NCBI GenBank assembly: GCA_963713695.1
Contig: CAVQMU010000006.1
Span: 62,001 to 126,000, forward strand
DNA length: 64,000 nt
Reading direction: 5' to 3'
Source: Rhodoblastus sp963713695
GTDB lineage: Bacteria > Pseudomonadota > Alphaproteobacteria > Rhizobiales > Beijerinckiaceae
Below, in pieces: positions 16,656-26,124 of the stretch. The notes under the pieces are model-generated. The model ran no database searches and was not told the DNA's origin. It worked only from the letters and a program-made list of their open reading frames with translations. How positions within the stretch are numbered: position 1 is the first letter of the stretch; each line of letters begins with the position of its first letter. The translations under genes and the position numbers were made by a program.

Positions 16656-17961
16656 TCAGGCTCGGCCGATGCTCAGATATTTAAAGCCGCGCCGGCGCAA
16701 ATCGTCGGGCCGATAGACATTGCGCAGATCGACCATGACAGGCGCCGCCATGACATCCTTCAGCTGATCGAGATCGAGAGCGCGGAAAGCGTCCCATTCC
16801 GTCACGATTACGAGGGCCGCCGCGTCTTGGGCGCAGGAATAGGGATCGTCGCAGAAGGTCACGTTCGGCATCAGCGGCTTCGCCTGCCCCATAGCTGCCG
16901 GATCGTAAGCGCGCACCTTCGCGCCCGAATCCTCGAGCGCGGTGACCAGCGCGATCGAGGGCGCGTCGCGCATGTCGTCGGTATTGGGCTTGAACGACAG
17001 GCCTAGCACGGCGATCCACTTGTCTCGCACCGAACCACCGCAGGCGGCGATCACCTTTTTGGCCATGCCGCGCTTGCGCTGTTCGTTGACCGCCGCGACG
17101 GTCTCGATGATACGGAGCGGGGAGTCGTAATCATGGCTGGTCTTTATGATCGCCGTCGTATCCTTAGGGAAGCAAGAGCCACCAAAGCCCGGCCCGGGAT
17201 GCAGGAATTTCGATCCGATTCGATTGTCCATGCCGATGCCGCGCGCAAGATCCTGTATATTCGCGCCGGTTTTCTCGCAAAGGTCGGCCATTTCGTTAAT
17301 GAACGTGATCTTTGTCGCGAGGAAGGCGTTGGCAGCATATTTGATCAGCTCGGACGTGCGCCGGTCGACGAAATAGAGCGGCGGCTGGTTGAGGTTGAGG
17401 GGTCGGTAGACCTCGCTCATAACCTCGCGGGCGCGCGGGTCGAGCGTGCCCACTACGATACGGTCAGGCCGCTTGAAATCGTCGATCGCCGCGCCCTCGC
17501 GCAAAAATTCCGGATTGGAGACGACCGCGAATTCAGCGTCGGGCCGCGATTTGGCTATAATGCGCTCCACCTCGTCGCCCGTGCCTACCGGGACGGTGGA
17601 TTTGGTGACGACGATGGTGAACCCTGTCAGCGCTGCCGCGATTTCCTGGGTCGCGGCGTAAATGTACGAGAGATCGGCGTAACCATCGCCACGCCGTGAC
17701 GGCGTGCCGACCGCTATGAATACGACGTCAGATTCCGCGACGGCCCTCGTGAGATCGGTTGAAAAGAACAGCCGCCCGGCCCGCATGTTGCGCGCAACCA
17801 GATCTTCCAATCCCGGCTCGTAGATCGGAATTTCGCCGCGACGCAGCGTCTTCGATCTTCGACGCATCCTTGTCGACGCAAGTGACGATATGGCCAAAAT
17901 CGGCGAAGCAGACGCCCGAAACCAGACCAACATAGCCGGAGCCGATGACGGATATTTTCAT
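16656..17961 (-). pseudogene. ugd: UDP-glucose 6-dehydrogenase, frameshifted near the start
   Basis: UDP-glucose is oxidised twice by NAD+ to UDP-glucuronate, a precursor of acidic exopolysaccharide. ATG 17961 gives the Rossmann start M-K-I-S-V-I-G-S-G-Y-V-G-L-V-S-G. About 37 codons later, near 17848, the frame must shift to L-R-R-G-E-I-P-I-Y-E-P-G-L. The rest is intact: A-V-G-T-P-S-R-R-G-D, T-V-P-V-G-T, N-P-E-F-L-R-E-G and the catalytic-Cys motif G-P-G-F-G-G-S-C-F-P-K-D, ending at 16656. Joined length of about 435 matches the family. A sequencing error is the simplest reading. It lies 6 kb before the EPS island it would supply. Confidence 0.9.
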
Positions 17962-18094
17962 GTCGAACCTGTTCCTGGACTTAAATCCGCTTGACGATGC
18001 GCCTCGCCCCGGCCGCGTCTAGTTAAATCATTTGAAGCTATTGTGAAACCCTGGGGAAAGCTCTGAATCCACGACGCTTGGCGTCTTGGGCGCC

Positions 18095-19102
18095 TCAGAT
18101 CTCCAGGCAGATCTTGCCGAAATGCCGGTTGCTCTCCTGGAGCCTGAAGGCGGCGGCTATATCGTCCAAGGCAAAACTCCTGTCGATCACCGGCTTCATC
18201 CCGTTGGCGTCGATTGCGCGGATCATCTTGATCTGCTGGCGGCGACTGCCGACCAGTACGGCGCGAAGCTGCAACTGCCGCAGCAAGGCGTTGATCAGGG
18301 GAAGCGGCCCTGCCAGACCGGTCAGGATGCCGATCAGCGAGACGTGACCGCCGACGCGCGCGGCAATCATGGACTGCTCCAGTGTCGCGGGGCCGCCGAC
18401 TTCGATGACATGATCGACGCCACGACCACCGGTCAATTTGCGCGCGGTTTCGCCCCAGGCGGGATCGGTTCGGTAATTGATGACGTGGGAGGCGCCCATC
18501 GCTCTGAGTTTTTCCAGCTTTTCCGGGCTGGACGAGGTGGCGATGACCCGCGCTCCCGCCATTTTGGCGAATTGCAGCGCGAAGATCGACACGCCGCCGG
18601 TTCCCTGCACCAGCACGGTTTCGCCGGCCTTGATGCGGCCCTCGTCATGCAGCGCCCGCCAGGCCGTCAGACCAGCCGTCGTGAGCGTGGCGGATTCCGC
18701 CGCCGACCAGTTTTTCGGCGCATGGGTGAAGCCAGTTGCGATCGAGGTGACATATTCGCGTGCAAAACCGTCGACGCCATCACCCGGCACGGTGGAAAAA
18801 TCTTCGACGTTCGGATCGCCATCGAGCCAGCTGGGGAAGAAAGTGCTGACGACCTTGTCGCCGATCGCAAATTCCGTGACGCCGGCGCCGACCGCGACCA
18901 CCTCCCCCGCGCCGTCGGCCATGGGAATGCGCGGCCCCGCCGGTCCCCACATGCCGCTGACAACGGCGTAATCGTGGTAATTTAGGGAATTGGCGCGCAC
19001 ACGCACCTTGATTTCACCGGCTAGGGGATCAGGCGCCTCCGACTGGCCTATCGTGATCCGGTCAAAACCGCCCCCAGTCTGTACGATGATGGCTCTGGAC
19101 AT
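18095..19102 (-). CDS. MDR-superfamily (quinone-oxidoreductase/alcohol dehydrogenase-like) enzyme
   Basis: 335 residues. The GroES-like N-domain has R-A-N-S-L-N-Y-H-D-Y-A-V-V-S-G and P-M-A-D-G-A-G-E-V-V-A-V-G. The Rossmann domain has V-L-V-Q-G-T-G-G-V-S-I-F-A-L-Q-F-A (NADPH loop), then A-I-D-A-N-G-M-K-P-V-I-D-R near the end. The zinc-ligand Cys and His of true alcohol dehydrogenases are not evident, so a zinc-independent NADPH-dependent reductase is more likely. ATG 19102 follows a gggggg site. Substrate unknown. Confidence 0.82.
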   Translation of the reverse strand: MSRAIIVQTGGGFDRITIGQSEAPDPLAGEIKVRVRANSLNYHDYAVVSGMWGPAGPRIPMADGAGEVVAVGAGVTEFAIGDKVVSTFFPSWLDGDPNVEDFSTVPGDGVDGFAREYVTSIATGFTHAPKNWSAAESATLTTAGLTAWRALHDEGRIKAGETVLVQGTGGVSIFALQFAKMAGARVIATSSSPEKLEKLRAMGASHVINYRTDPAWGETARKLTGGRGVDHVIEVGGPATLEQSMIAARVGGHVSLIGILTGLAGPLPLINALLRQLQLRAVLVGSRRQQIKMIRAIDANGMKPVIDRSFALDDIAAAFRLQESNRHFGKICLEI

Positions 19103-19199
19103 GTTTTCCCCCCGAAACTATTCGCCCATTTGGGCGCGCGTTTCGGGGAGCGTCAATAGGCCCGAGGTCCGATTACCCGCGGGCGAGCCAAAGCGGCGA

Positions 19200-19430
19200 T
19201 TATTTCGAATTGCCGCCGCCGCCCGTGTGGCTCTGCTGGCCGCGGAATTCAAGACGGTCGTGATGGCGCGGTAGAAAATTCTGATCCTCGCCCGTCGCGG
19301 TCCGGATGATCGATCCGCCGGTCGGACCCGCAGGATAATAGACCGGCGCTGCGAAAACCGCCGAACTCGCAAACGCGGTCGTAATTGAGAAGCAGACCAC
19401 CCGCCCAAAAAAAATTCTTGTCATTGTCAT
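19200..19430 (-). CDS. Small exported protein
   Basis: 76 residues with a signal peptide (about 1-27, ending A-V-F-A-A) and a short mature part rich in Gly, His, Pro and Tyr that ends H-T-G-G-G-G-N-S-K. No domain recognised. It lies just upstream of the MDR gene on the same strand. Confidence 0.5.
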   Translation of the reverse strand: MTMTRIFFGRVVCFSITTAFASSAVFAAPVYYPAGPTGGSIIRTATGEDQNFLPRHHDRLEFRGQQSHTGGGGNSK

Positions 19431-19593
19431 GACTCCCCTAGTCGCCAAAGCCGAAACGGCATTTTAGATCGTCCGAAACGACCTACCTTGGCGAACTACG
19501 CCATTGTGGCGCCAATCCGTGCAAAAATTCGATTCGAAAGACTGATCGCCTTCGTAAGGAATAAATAACGATTTCAGAAAGCAGTGAGCCGAT

Positions 19594-20382
19594 TCAGAAA
19601 GCGAGGCGGCCGCCGACCAGCACCAAAGCGCCGGCGAGCAAGGTGCGCAGCGCGCGATCCGGCACCCGGCCGGCGAAATGGCTGGCGATTGCGACGCCGG
19701 GGATGGAGCCCGCCAGCAGCGAAGCCAGCATGATCCAATCCACCGAACCCATCGCCCAATGGCCTGCGCCAGCAATCAGCGTCAGGGGGACGGCGTGGGC
19801 TATGTCGGATCCGACGATGCGCAGCGTCGGCATTTTCGGATAGAGCATCAGCAGGATGGTGACGCCAATGGCCCCCGCCCCGACCGACGACAACGTCACC
19901 AGCACGCCAAGCGCCACGCCGAGCGCGACCGTCAGAGTGGCGATCTGCCGCTCGGAGCGCGCCTCGAAAAAAGGCGCGAACTTTTTGACTAGCGTGGGCC
20001 GAAACAGCAGGGAGACCGCAGTCAACAGCAGAGCAAAGCCGAGTATGGTGGTGATGGCGGAATTGGCGTGGCCCGAATTTGCCCCAAACTGGGAGAGCGC
20101 CGCTAGAGTGAGCAGCGCCGCAGGGGCGCTGCCGGTCGCCAAGCGCCTCGTCACCCTCCAGTCGATCGACCCATGCATGGAATGGACGGTCGAACCGCTG
20201 ATCTTGGTAACGCCGGCATAAAGAAGATCAGTCCCTACCGCTGTGGCGGGGTGGATGCCGAACAGAAGCACCAGCAGGGGCGTCATCATCGAACCGCCGC
20301 CGACGCCGGTCAATCCCACCATTGCGCCAACCGCAAAGCCAGCCAGCACGAAGGGAAGCTGTATGAACCCTAGAGAATGCAT
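19594..20382 (-). CDS. TauE/SafE family permease
   Basis: 262 residues with eight predicted helices in two similar halves. The N-terminal G-A-M-V-G-L-T-G-V-G-G-G-S-M-M-T-P and A-T-A-V-G-T-D-L-L-Y-A motifs, and the matching second-half S-S-V-G-A-G-A-I-G and R-I-V-G-S-D-I-A-H-A, are the family signature. Members export sulfite, sulfoacetate or other organosulfonates. ATG 20382 has a gaagg site; the in-frame extension upstream is not credible. No sulfur genes are adjacent. Confidence 0.87.
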   Translation of the reverse strand: MHSLGFIQLPFVLAGFAVGAMVGLTGVGGGSMMTPLLVLLFGIHPATAVGTDLLYAGVTKISGSTVHSMHGSIDWRVTRRLATGSAPAALLTLAALSQFGANSGHANSAITTILGFALLLTAVSLLFRPTLVKKFAPFFEARSERQIATLTVALGVALGVLVTLSSVGAGAIGVTILLMLYPKMPTLRIVGSDIAHAVPLTLIAGAGHWAMGSVDWIMLASLLAGSIPGVAIASHFAGRVPDRALRTLLAGALVLVGGRLAF

Positions 20383-20703
20383 GCAATGGCCTTCACGCTT
20401 GTCGCAACACGCCGACATCAACCTAATAAGGCCGGCATTTATTTTAGTCCCGGTCACCGGTTCGGGCAAATCCAGCCCAACCCGCACAAGACGCCCTTAA
20501 GCGTCACCGCTTTAAATATATATACTCTACAATTTTTGTAAACTACATCTTTCGAATTGCCGAGCGCGACGTTCGGCCGCGGCAAAAACATTGGCATTTT
20601 CCCTGTCCCGTGAAATATTTGTGAAATCTGCCCGCAGGCCGGGCCCGAAATTCCGTTAGGCCCACACGTCGGCGGACGAAGCGCCACAGCCAGGAGCTAG
20701 ATC

Positions 20704-22776
20704 ATGAGCGAGACCCAGAACGGCGAAAAACGCGTGAACGGTCCGCGGCTGATTGCGCTGGTCGGCCCCTTCCAGAGCGGCAAGACAACGCTGCTCGAAT
20801 GCATTTTGACCCGAGCCGGCGCTCTTTCGCGTCAGGGTTCGGTGCGCGATGGCTCCTCGGTCGGCGATTCCTCGGCCGAATCCCGCGCCCATGTCGCCAG
20901 CGTCGAGGCCAACGTCGCCTCCGTCGATTATCTCGGGGACCGCTTTACTTTTATAGACTGTCCCGGCTCCATCGAATTTTCGCACGAGGCGCGAAATGTC
21001 CTGCCCCTGTGCGATGCGGCCATCGTCGTTTGCGAGACAGACGAGCGCAAGCTGCCTTCCCTCAGGATGATCCTGCGCGAACTCGAAGATCTCGGCGTGC
21101 CGCGCATCCTGTTCCTCAACAAGATCGATACGGCGACGGCGCGCATCCGCGAGTTGCTCGCCATGCTGCAGTCCGCCTCTCGCACCCCGCTGCTGCTGCG
21201 CCAAATTCCGATCTGGCAGAACGGGATAGCCACAGGCTTCATCGATCTCGCGCTCGAGCGCGCCTTCGTCTACCGCGAACATGCGCCTTCAGTAGTGGTG
21301 GATGTGCCAGCCGGCGAAATGCCCCGCGAAAAAGAGGCGCGCTACACCATGCTCGAGCGTCTCGCCGATTACGACGACGCGCTGATGGAGGAGCTGATCT
21401 CCGACATCGAGCCTCCGCGCGACCAGATTTTCGACGATCTGACTCAGGATCTGCGCAAAAGCCTCGTTGCGCCCGTGCTGATCGGATCGGCCGAAGCCGG
21501 TCATGGCGTGACGCGGCTCCTCAAGGCGTTGCGCCACGAGTCGCCCGGGATCGCTCAGGTCCGGGCGCGGCTAGGCGTCGCCGACGACGGCGCGCCGCTC
21601 GCCCACGCGGTCAAGACCATCCATACAGCACATGGCGGCAAGCTGACCTTGGCCCGGGTTCTTCGCGGAAGCTTCGTCGACAACGGCATGGTCAGGAGCG
21701 CTAAAGGCGAGGACCGCATTTCCGGCCTGTCGCGACTTATGGGTCTCGCCGGCTCGAAGCAGAACAAGGTCGAGGAAGGCGATTGCGTCGCCTTCGGCCG
21801 TCTCGACCACGTCGCGACCGGCGACACTTTCGGAGACGCCAAAGCCGGCGCGCCTGACGCCGCGGTCGCGGCCGCGCAGCCGCAGCAACCTGCTCATGCG
21901 CTTGCGCTCGCGGTAAAGGACCGCAAGGACGAGGTGCGCCTCGCCGCGGCCATGGCGAAGCTTATTGAGGAGGATCCCTCGCTCGCCTTCGTCCACGATC
22001 AGGAGCGCGCTGAACTGAAGCTGCTCGGACAAGGCGAAATGCACCTGCGGGTCGCGCTCGAACGCCTTTCGGCGCGCTTCGGCGTCACGGTGGACACACA
22101 CAAGCCGGGCGTCGGGTATCGCGAGACGATTCGCCACGCCGTTGCAGTTCGCGGCCGCCACAAGAAGCAGTCTGGCGGCCATGGCCAGTTCGGCGATGTA
22201 GCTCTCGAAGTCGGCCCCTTGCCCCGCGGCGAAGGTTTTGTCTTCCAGGAGACTGTCCACGGCGGCGCCGTGCCCCGAAATTTCTTCTCCGCCATCGAGG
22301 AAGGCTGCCGCGATGCGCTTGACCGAGGACCGCTCGGCTTTCCCGTCGTCGATGTGACCGCGAACCTGACCGACGGCTCCTATCATTCCGTCGACTCCTC
22401 CGACATGGCCTTCCGCACTGCGGCGCGCATCGGCATGTCCGACGCGCTCGGCAAGGCCAGCCCAGTGCTGCTGGAGCCGATTTTCTCGGTAGAACTGACT
22501 GCGCCAAGCGAGGCGCTTTCACGCGTGACGGCGATCGTGTCCTCACGGCGCGGCCAGATCCTAGGCTATGACGGGCGGCCCGGCTGGGAAGGCTGGGATG
22601 TGCTGAACGCCCTGATTCCCGAGGCGGAAATGGGCGGCCTGATCGTTGAATTGCGCTCGGCGACGGCGGGTGTCGGCTTCTATTCCGCCAAATTCGATCA
22701 TCTAGCGGAAATCGTCGGCAAACCGGCGGAAGCGATCATCGCCCACCATAACGGCGTCAAGGCTCTGGCGCATTGA
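20704..22776 (+). CDS. EF-G-like translational GTPase (paralogue type)
   Basis: 690 residues in the order GTPase domain, beta-barrel domain II, domains III-V. P-loop G-P-F-Q-S-G-K-T at 21-28, D-C-P-G at 85-88, N-K-I-D at 139-142. Domain IV starts around P-G-V-G-Y-R-E-T-I-R and contains G-Q-F-G-D-V. Domain V ends with an E-L-R-S-A-T-A-G-V-G-F motif. The switch I segment is shorter and differs from canonical EF-G (no G-I-T-I), typical of the second EF-G-like protein in alphaproteobacteria. Its exact role (ribosome recycling, stress translation) is not settled. No str-operon genes are adjacent, so it is not the main fusA. Confidence 0.85.
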   Translation: MSETQNGEKRVNGPRLIALVGPFQSGKTTLLECILTRAGALSRQGSVRDGSSVGDSSAESRAHVASVEANVASVDYLGDRFTFIDCPGSIEFSHEARNVLPLCDAAIVVCETDERKLPSLRMILRELEDLGVPRILFLNKIDTATARIRELLAMLQSASRTPLLLRQIPIWQNGIATGFIDLALERAFVYREHAPSVVVDVPAGEMPREKEARYTMLERLADYDDALMEELISDIEPPRDQIFDDLTQDLRKSLVAPVLIGSAEAGHGVTRLLKALRHESPGIAQVRARLGVADDGAPLAHAVKTIHTAHGGKLTLARVLRGSFVDNGMVRSAKGEDRISGLSRLMGLAGSKQNKVEEGDCVAFGRLDHVATGDTFGDAKAGAPDAAVAAAQPQQPAHALALAVKDRKDEVRLAAAMAKLIEEDPSLAFVHDQERAELKLLGQGEMHLRVALERLSARFGVTVDTHKPGVGYRETIRHAVAVRGRHKKQSGGHGQFGDVALEVGPLPRGEGFVFQETVHGGAVPRNFFSAIEEGCRDALDRGPLGFPVVDVTANLTDGSYHSVDSSDMAFRTAARIGMSDALGKASPVLLEPIFSVELTAPSEALSRVTAIVSSRRGQILGYDGRPGWEGWDVLNALIPEAEMGGLIVELRSATAGVGFYSAKFDHLAEIVGKPAEAIIAHHNGVKALAH

Positions 22777-22812
22777 ACGAGTGCGTATGACTATCGCCCG
22801 GCCGCCCGGAAA

Positions 22813-23880
22813 ATGAACATTTTGCCGGACATTTTTAGGCTGGACAGCGCCGGCCAACAGGCGGAAAGCAACTTTGTGCGCTGGTGCGGCGCCATGGGTG
22901 CGCTGTTCGACGTCGCCGCCACGCCTGCGGAAATTGCCACCTTTTCTGGCGAGATTTTCAACCGCTTCACCGCGCGCGTCATGGTGAGCGCGATTTCCTG
23001 CTCCTCGCTGCAACTTTTGCGCTCGCCATCGACGATGGAGCGCGCCGCCCTCGATCACTTCGGCCTCTGCCTCGTGACCGCCGGAAAACTGGCGGGACGC
23101 ACCGACCGTGACGCCTTCGACTGCCCCGAAGGAGGCGTCTTTTTCCTCGACCTGATGCAAACGCTCGACATGACCCTGTCGACGACCATTTCAAGCGAAG
23201 CGAATCGCGCGAAAATTCTTATCTTGTGGATTCCACGCGCGCGCATGCTGAAATCGCTCAATGACGAAAGCGCGCTGCATGGCTTGGCCCTGCGCGACGT
23301 TTCGCCGGTTGCCCACCTGTTAGCGGCCTGCCTGAACGTGCTCGCGTTGGAAGCCGAGGCGACCGGCGATGCGGCGTTCGACGCGCTCGCCGAGGGCGTG
23401 ATCGAATTGACCGCCAAGGCGCTCGGTCCCGTGCTCCAGTCAATCGCGCCGAAAGATCGCCCCACGCCCATCGCGTCGCTGGTCGTCATACGCCGCTTCA
23501 TTGATCGGCATCTCGCGTCCGGCGACCTCGGCGTCAACATGCTGGCCGAAAAATTCGGCCTGTCCCGGGCCACTCTCTACCGATTGTTCGAGCCGCTGGG
23601 GGGCGTCGCGGACTATATCCGCGAACAAAGGCTGCGCCTCGCCTATCAGGAGGTTGTCGCGGCAGAATTTTCCAATCGCCGAATCGGGCTGATCGGTTTT
23701 CGCCTCGGCTTCAAAAACGTCAGCAGCTTCAGCCGGGCGTTTCGGCAGCGTTTCGGCGTCAGCCCGCGTGGAGCGCGCAGCGCCGCGCTGAAACGATCGC
23801 CGCCAAAACTTGCCGCCGCCCCGCCCGCTTGCGGAACCGGGTCGCTGGCCGACCGGCTAAAAGGCGTCACTGCCGGCTGA
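22813..23880 (+). CDS. AraC family transcriptional regulator
   Basis: 355 residues. The C-terminal DNA-binding domain (about 232-330) has two helix-turn-helix units: L-A-E-K-F-G-L-S-R-A-T-L-Y-R-L-F and I-G-F-R-L-G-F-K-N-V-S-S-F-S-R-A-F-R-Q-R-F-G. The N-terminal part resembles the AraC-binding-like domain 2 with no obvious ligand residues. It follows the EF-G paralogue by 36 bases and converges with the XrtV accessory gene, one base apart. Ligand and targets unknown. Confidence 0.88.
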   Translation: MNILPDIFRLDSAGQQAESNFVRWCGAMGALFDVAATPAEIATFSGEIFNRFTARVMVSAISCSSLQLLRSPSTMERAALDHFGLCLVTAGKLAGRTDRDAFDCPEGGVFFLDLMQTLDMTLSTTISSEANRAKILILWIPRARMLKSLNDESALHGLALRDVSPVAHLLAACLNVLALEAEATGDAAFDALAEGVIELTAKALGPVLQSIAPKDRPTPIASLVVIRRFIDRHLASGDLGVNMLAEKFGLSRATLYRLFEPLGGVADYIREQRLRLAYQEVVAAEFSNRRIGLIGFRLGFKNVSSFSRAFRQRFGVSPRGARSAALKRSPPKLAAAPPACGTGSLADRLKGVTAG

Positions 23881-23881
23881 C

Positions 23882-24112
23882 TCAGGCAGGATGCGACCTC
23901 ACAACGATGACGGCGTAAACGCTCGCCGCGCCAAGCAGCGCCCAGGCCAGAAGATCATGGCCCGCATTGCCAACCTGGTTGGCGATCGCGGCGGCGACGC
24001 ATGGAACCAGAAGGCGACTGATCGTGCCGGGCTCCCGGTCGGTGAGGAACAGGAAGGCGACAGCGACCACCAGGAAGAGCACGACCGAGGCGATGTCGAA
24101 AACAGAGGTCAT
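23882..24112 (-). CDS. XrtV sorting-system accessory-like small membrane protein
   Basis: 76 residues from ATG 24112. Two predicted helices: an N-terminal F-D-I-A-S-V-V-L-F-L-V-V-A-V-A-F-L-F and a C-terminal L-L-A-W-A-L-L-G-A-A-S-V-Y-A-V-I-V-V. Between them lie T-D-R-E-P and the motif A-A-A-I-A-N-Q-V-G-N-A-G. The A-(V/I)-A-N-x-(V/L)-G-N-x-G motif between two helices matches, to my knowledge, the small accessory protein that accompanies exosortase V in sphingomonads. Exosortase and EpsI are 14 and 22 kb away in this window. The assignment rests on remembered motif similarity and context. Confidence 0.6.
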   Translation of the reverse strand: MTSVFDIASVVLFLVVAVAFLFLTDREPGTISRLLVPCVAAAIANQVGNAGHDLLAWALLGAASVYAVIVVRSHPA

Positions 24113-24578
24113 TATGTTGTCCGAGCCATATTTGAGTCTTACCAACGGCCAATCGGTATCCTCACAATATCTTACGGTCAAAACCGAACAAACCAAGCGA
24201 CCCGTTTTTATAGCCGAGCCGCAAGGACAAGAGAATTCAAATCTCGTGCGAGCGCACGCATTGTTCCCTTTATACAATGCCAGCCACGCACCCAGTCGAG
24301 GAGGCGTTGATCATTATGAATGTCCACAATTACGCGATTTGACGCCTACGATTTTCAACAACCAACCGCCTAGCAAACCACGACCTTATATAAGACATAC
24401 AAGGTTTTTCGACGACGACCACCCAGCTTACGTAAGCCGGTTGGAGCGCCATTTGATCCAGGCATGTTCATGGTTTCGCCCCCGCGTGCGGGACTTTTTC
24501 AACAGCCGGCTAGTCCAAGACCGCCGATGAGGTTTCTTATCTGCATAATATTCATACAAACATTCCGGCAGTCAGTTT
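24113..24578. other. Non-coding, start of AT-richer DNA
   Basis: 466 bases with no credible frame. Base composition changes here, with many A/T runs compared with the sequence before 24.1 kb. Confidence 0.5.
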
Positions 24579-25703
24579 CTAACGCAAAACATACCGCTTG
24601 ACCTTCAAGAACGGCTTTTCCACGAAATGCCATGAAAACAAGGCAAAACCGACCGTTATCGGAAGGGCCAGCGCCACATTTATCGCCCAATTATTGGATG
24701 ATCCAAGCGCCCAAGCGACCGTCTGCTGTACCGGAGCTGCATATAAATAGAGGCCGTAGGAATAGTCGCCTGAATTAACGATACGGTTGCGCTTTGGATT
24801 CAGCATGCCCAGGTAGACCGTCGCGTAGGCGGCGAACAGCGGCGCAAAGCAAACTGAGGCGTTGTATCGAAGCATAACGATCGAGAGCGCTACGGACAGG
24901 ATAGCCAACTTGCCATTGAAAGGCAGAAACTCGCGCAGCCTGAACATGATCGATCCCGCTACGAAGCACAGAACCAGCACTCGGCCATTTATCGCGCCGG
25001 CCGGCGTGCCGTTTTGGCCCATGTAGCTCAGATACCCAAAGACAAGAACAGTGCACGCGACAAACATCGCCAACGACACCACTCTGGAACGCATAAATCC
25101 GAGCAAAACGAGAACGGGAAGCACAACATAACATTCCAATTCAAATGGCACCGTCCAAAGCGATGTATTCACGACACGCGGCAGGGCATTATCAAGAAAA
25201 ACGCTAGGAAGAAAATAATGTATCCAGCCTACTGTGTTAAAAAAATATGTAAACAATTCCCTACATGCAAAATACTGCCTGACTGTATATGACGTTACAA
25301 TAGGCCCAAGCACGAGCGCTGAAGCCAGTACTTCTACCCACAAAGCCGGATAAATTCGAATAACACGCAAGGTGAGGAACTTTCTCAAGTCCCTATTTCG
25401 CTCCAAACTCCCCGAGACGAGGAAGCCGCTCAAAGCGAAAAACATTGGCAAAATGAGCTGGAGTAGAAACCCAGCCGGCGTTCGCCAAAAATCCAATGCC
25501 GCCGGCGTGCCGTAGGAAATTTGATAGGAATGCCAGAAAAGGACAGAGCCTGCCAAACTAACCCGCATGTAATCGAAGCCTGAAGGGCGACCGTCCAAGT
25601 CGATCCAACGGGAAGCAAGGGTTTCCGTTTTTATGCCAACTCGCCAGCGATTCAAAAAAATAGAGGATCGTTCAACTGCCGTACTCGATAATTCTCGTCC
25701 CAT
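24579..25703 (-). CDS. Acyltransferase-3 family membrane protein
   Basis: About 374 residues from ATG 25703 with ten or so helices. S-G-F-D-Y-M-R-V-S-L-A-G-S-V-L-F-W-H-S carries the family's early R and catalytic-type His; F-F-A-L-S-G-F-L-V-S-G-S and R-V-I-R-I-Y-P-A-L-W-V-E follow, then S-L-W-T-V-P-F-E-L-E-C-Y. These enzymes move acetyl or other acyl groups onto sugars across the inner membrane, here presumably onto EPS repeat units. The start is tentative: the frame stays open 94 codons further up, but that part is not membrane-like. Confidence 0.85.
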   Translation of the reverse strand: MGRELSSTAVERSSIFLNRWRVGIKTETLASRWIDLDGRPSGFDYMRVSLAGSVLFWHSYQISYGTPAALDFWRTPAGFLLQLILPMFFALSGFLVSGSLERNRDLRKFLTLRVIRIYPALWVEVLASALVLGPIVTSYTVRQYFACRELFTYFFNTVGWIHYFLPSVFLDNALPRVVNTSLWTVPFELECYVVLPVLVLLGFMRSRVVSLAMFVACTVLVFGYLSYMGQNGTPAGAINGRVLVLCFVAGSIMFRLREFLPFNGKLAILSVALSIVMLRYNASVCFAPLFAAYATVYLGMLNPKRNRIVNSGDYSYGLYLYAAPVQQTVAWALGSSNNWAINVALALPITVGFALFSWHFVEKPFLKVKRYVLR

Positions 25704-26124
25704 GAAGCCCACCCGTCGCAAAAGGTATTCAGAAAAATTAATATATGAACACTTCCCTAACGTCATCCACCAAAATTTGGCGGCAACGGGACGCGACCGT
25801 GTTTGACTCCAGTTTTGTACAAAATTATCTCCCTGGTGATTATCAGCGACAGCGCATGCGATCGCGAGGTAACGTAAAGCCCCAACGCAGAGAATCGTTG
25901 TAAATGGCGACCAAAGAGAGTCCAAGTCCGCAATTTGCGGCGTGCAGGCTGGCGTCTTCAACCGGGAAACAGATTGCTGCAACACTTCATGCCCTCATCA
26001 TTTTGGGAATGCCTTCTATGAAGCGGTCACACACGGCTAAATCACGCTTGGTCGAAGTTGAATTAGCCCCGCAACTCATTTACCCTGCGTCATCTTTTGC
26101 AAATCGGAGTCCGCGACCTTGCTC
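25704..26124. other. Divergent intergenic region
   Basis: 421 bases between the divergently read acyltransferase and the initiating glycosyltransferase. It presumably holds both promoters. No clear operator or gene was seen. Confidence 0.4.

Noticed and set aside
21571..22386. 271-codon frame antisense to the EF-G paralogue
   Set aside because: It overlaps a conserved GTPase completely and shows no domain.
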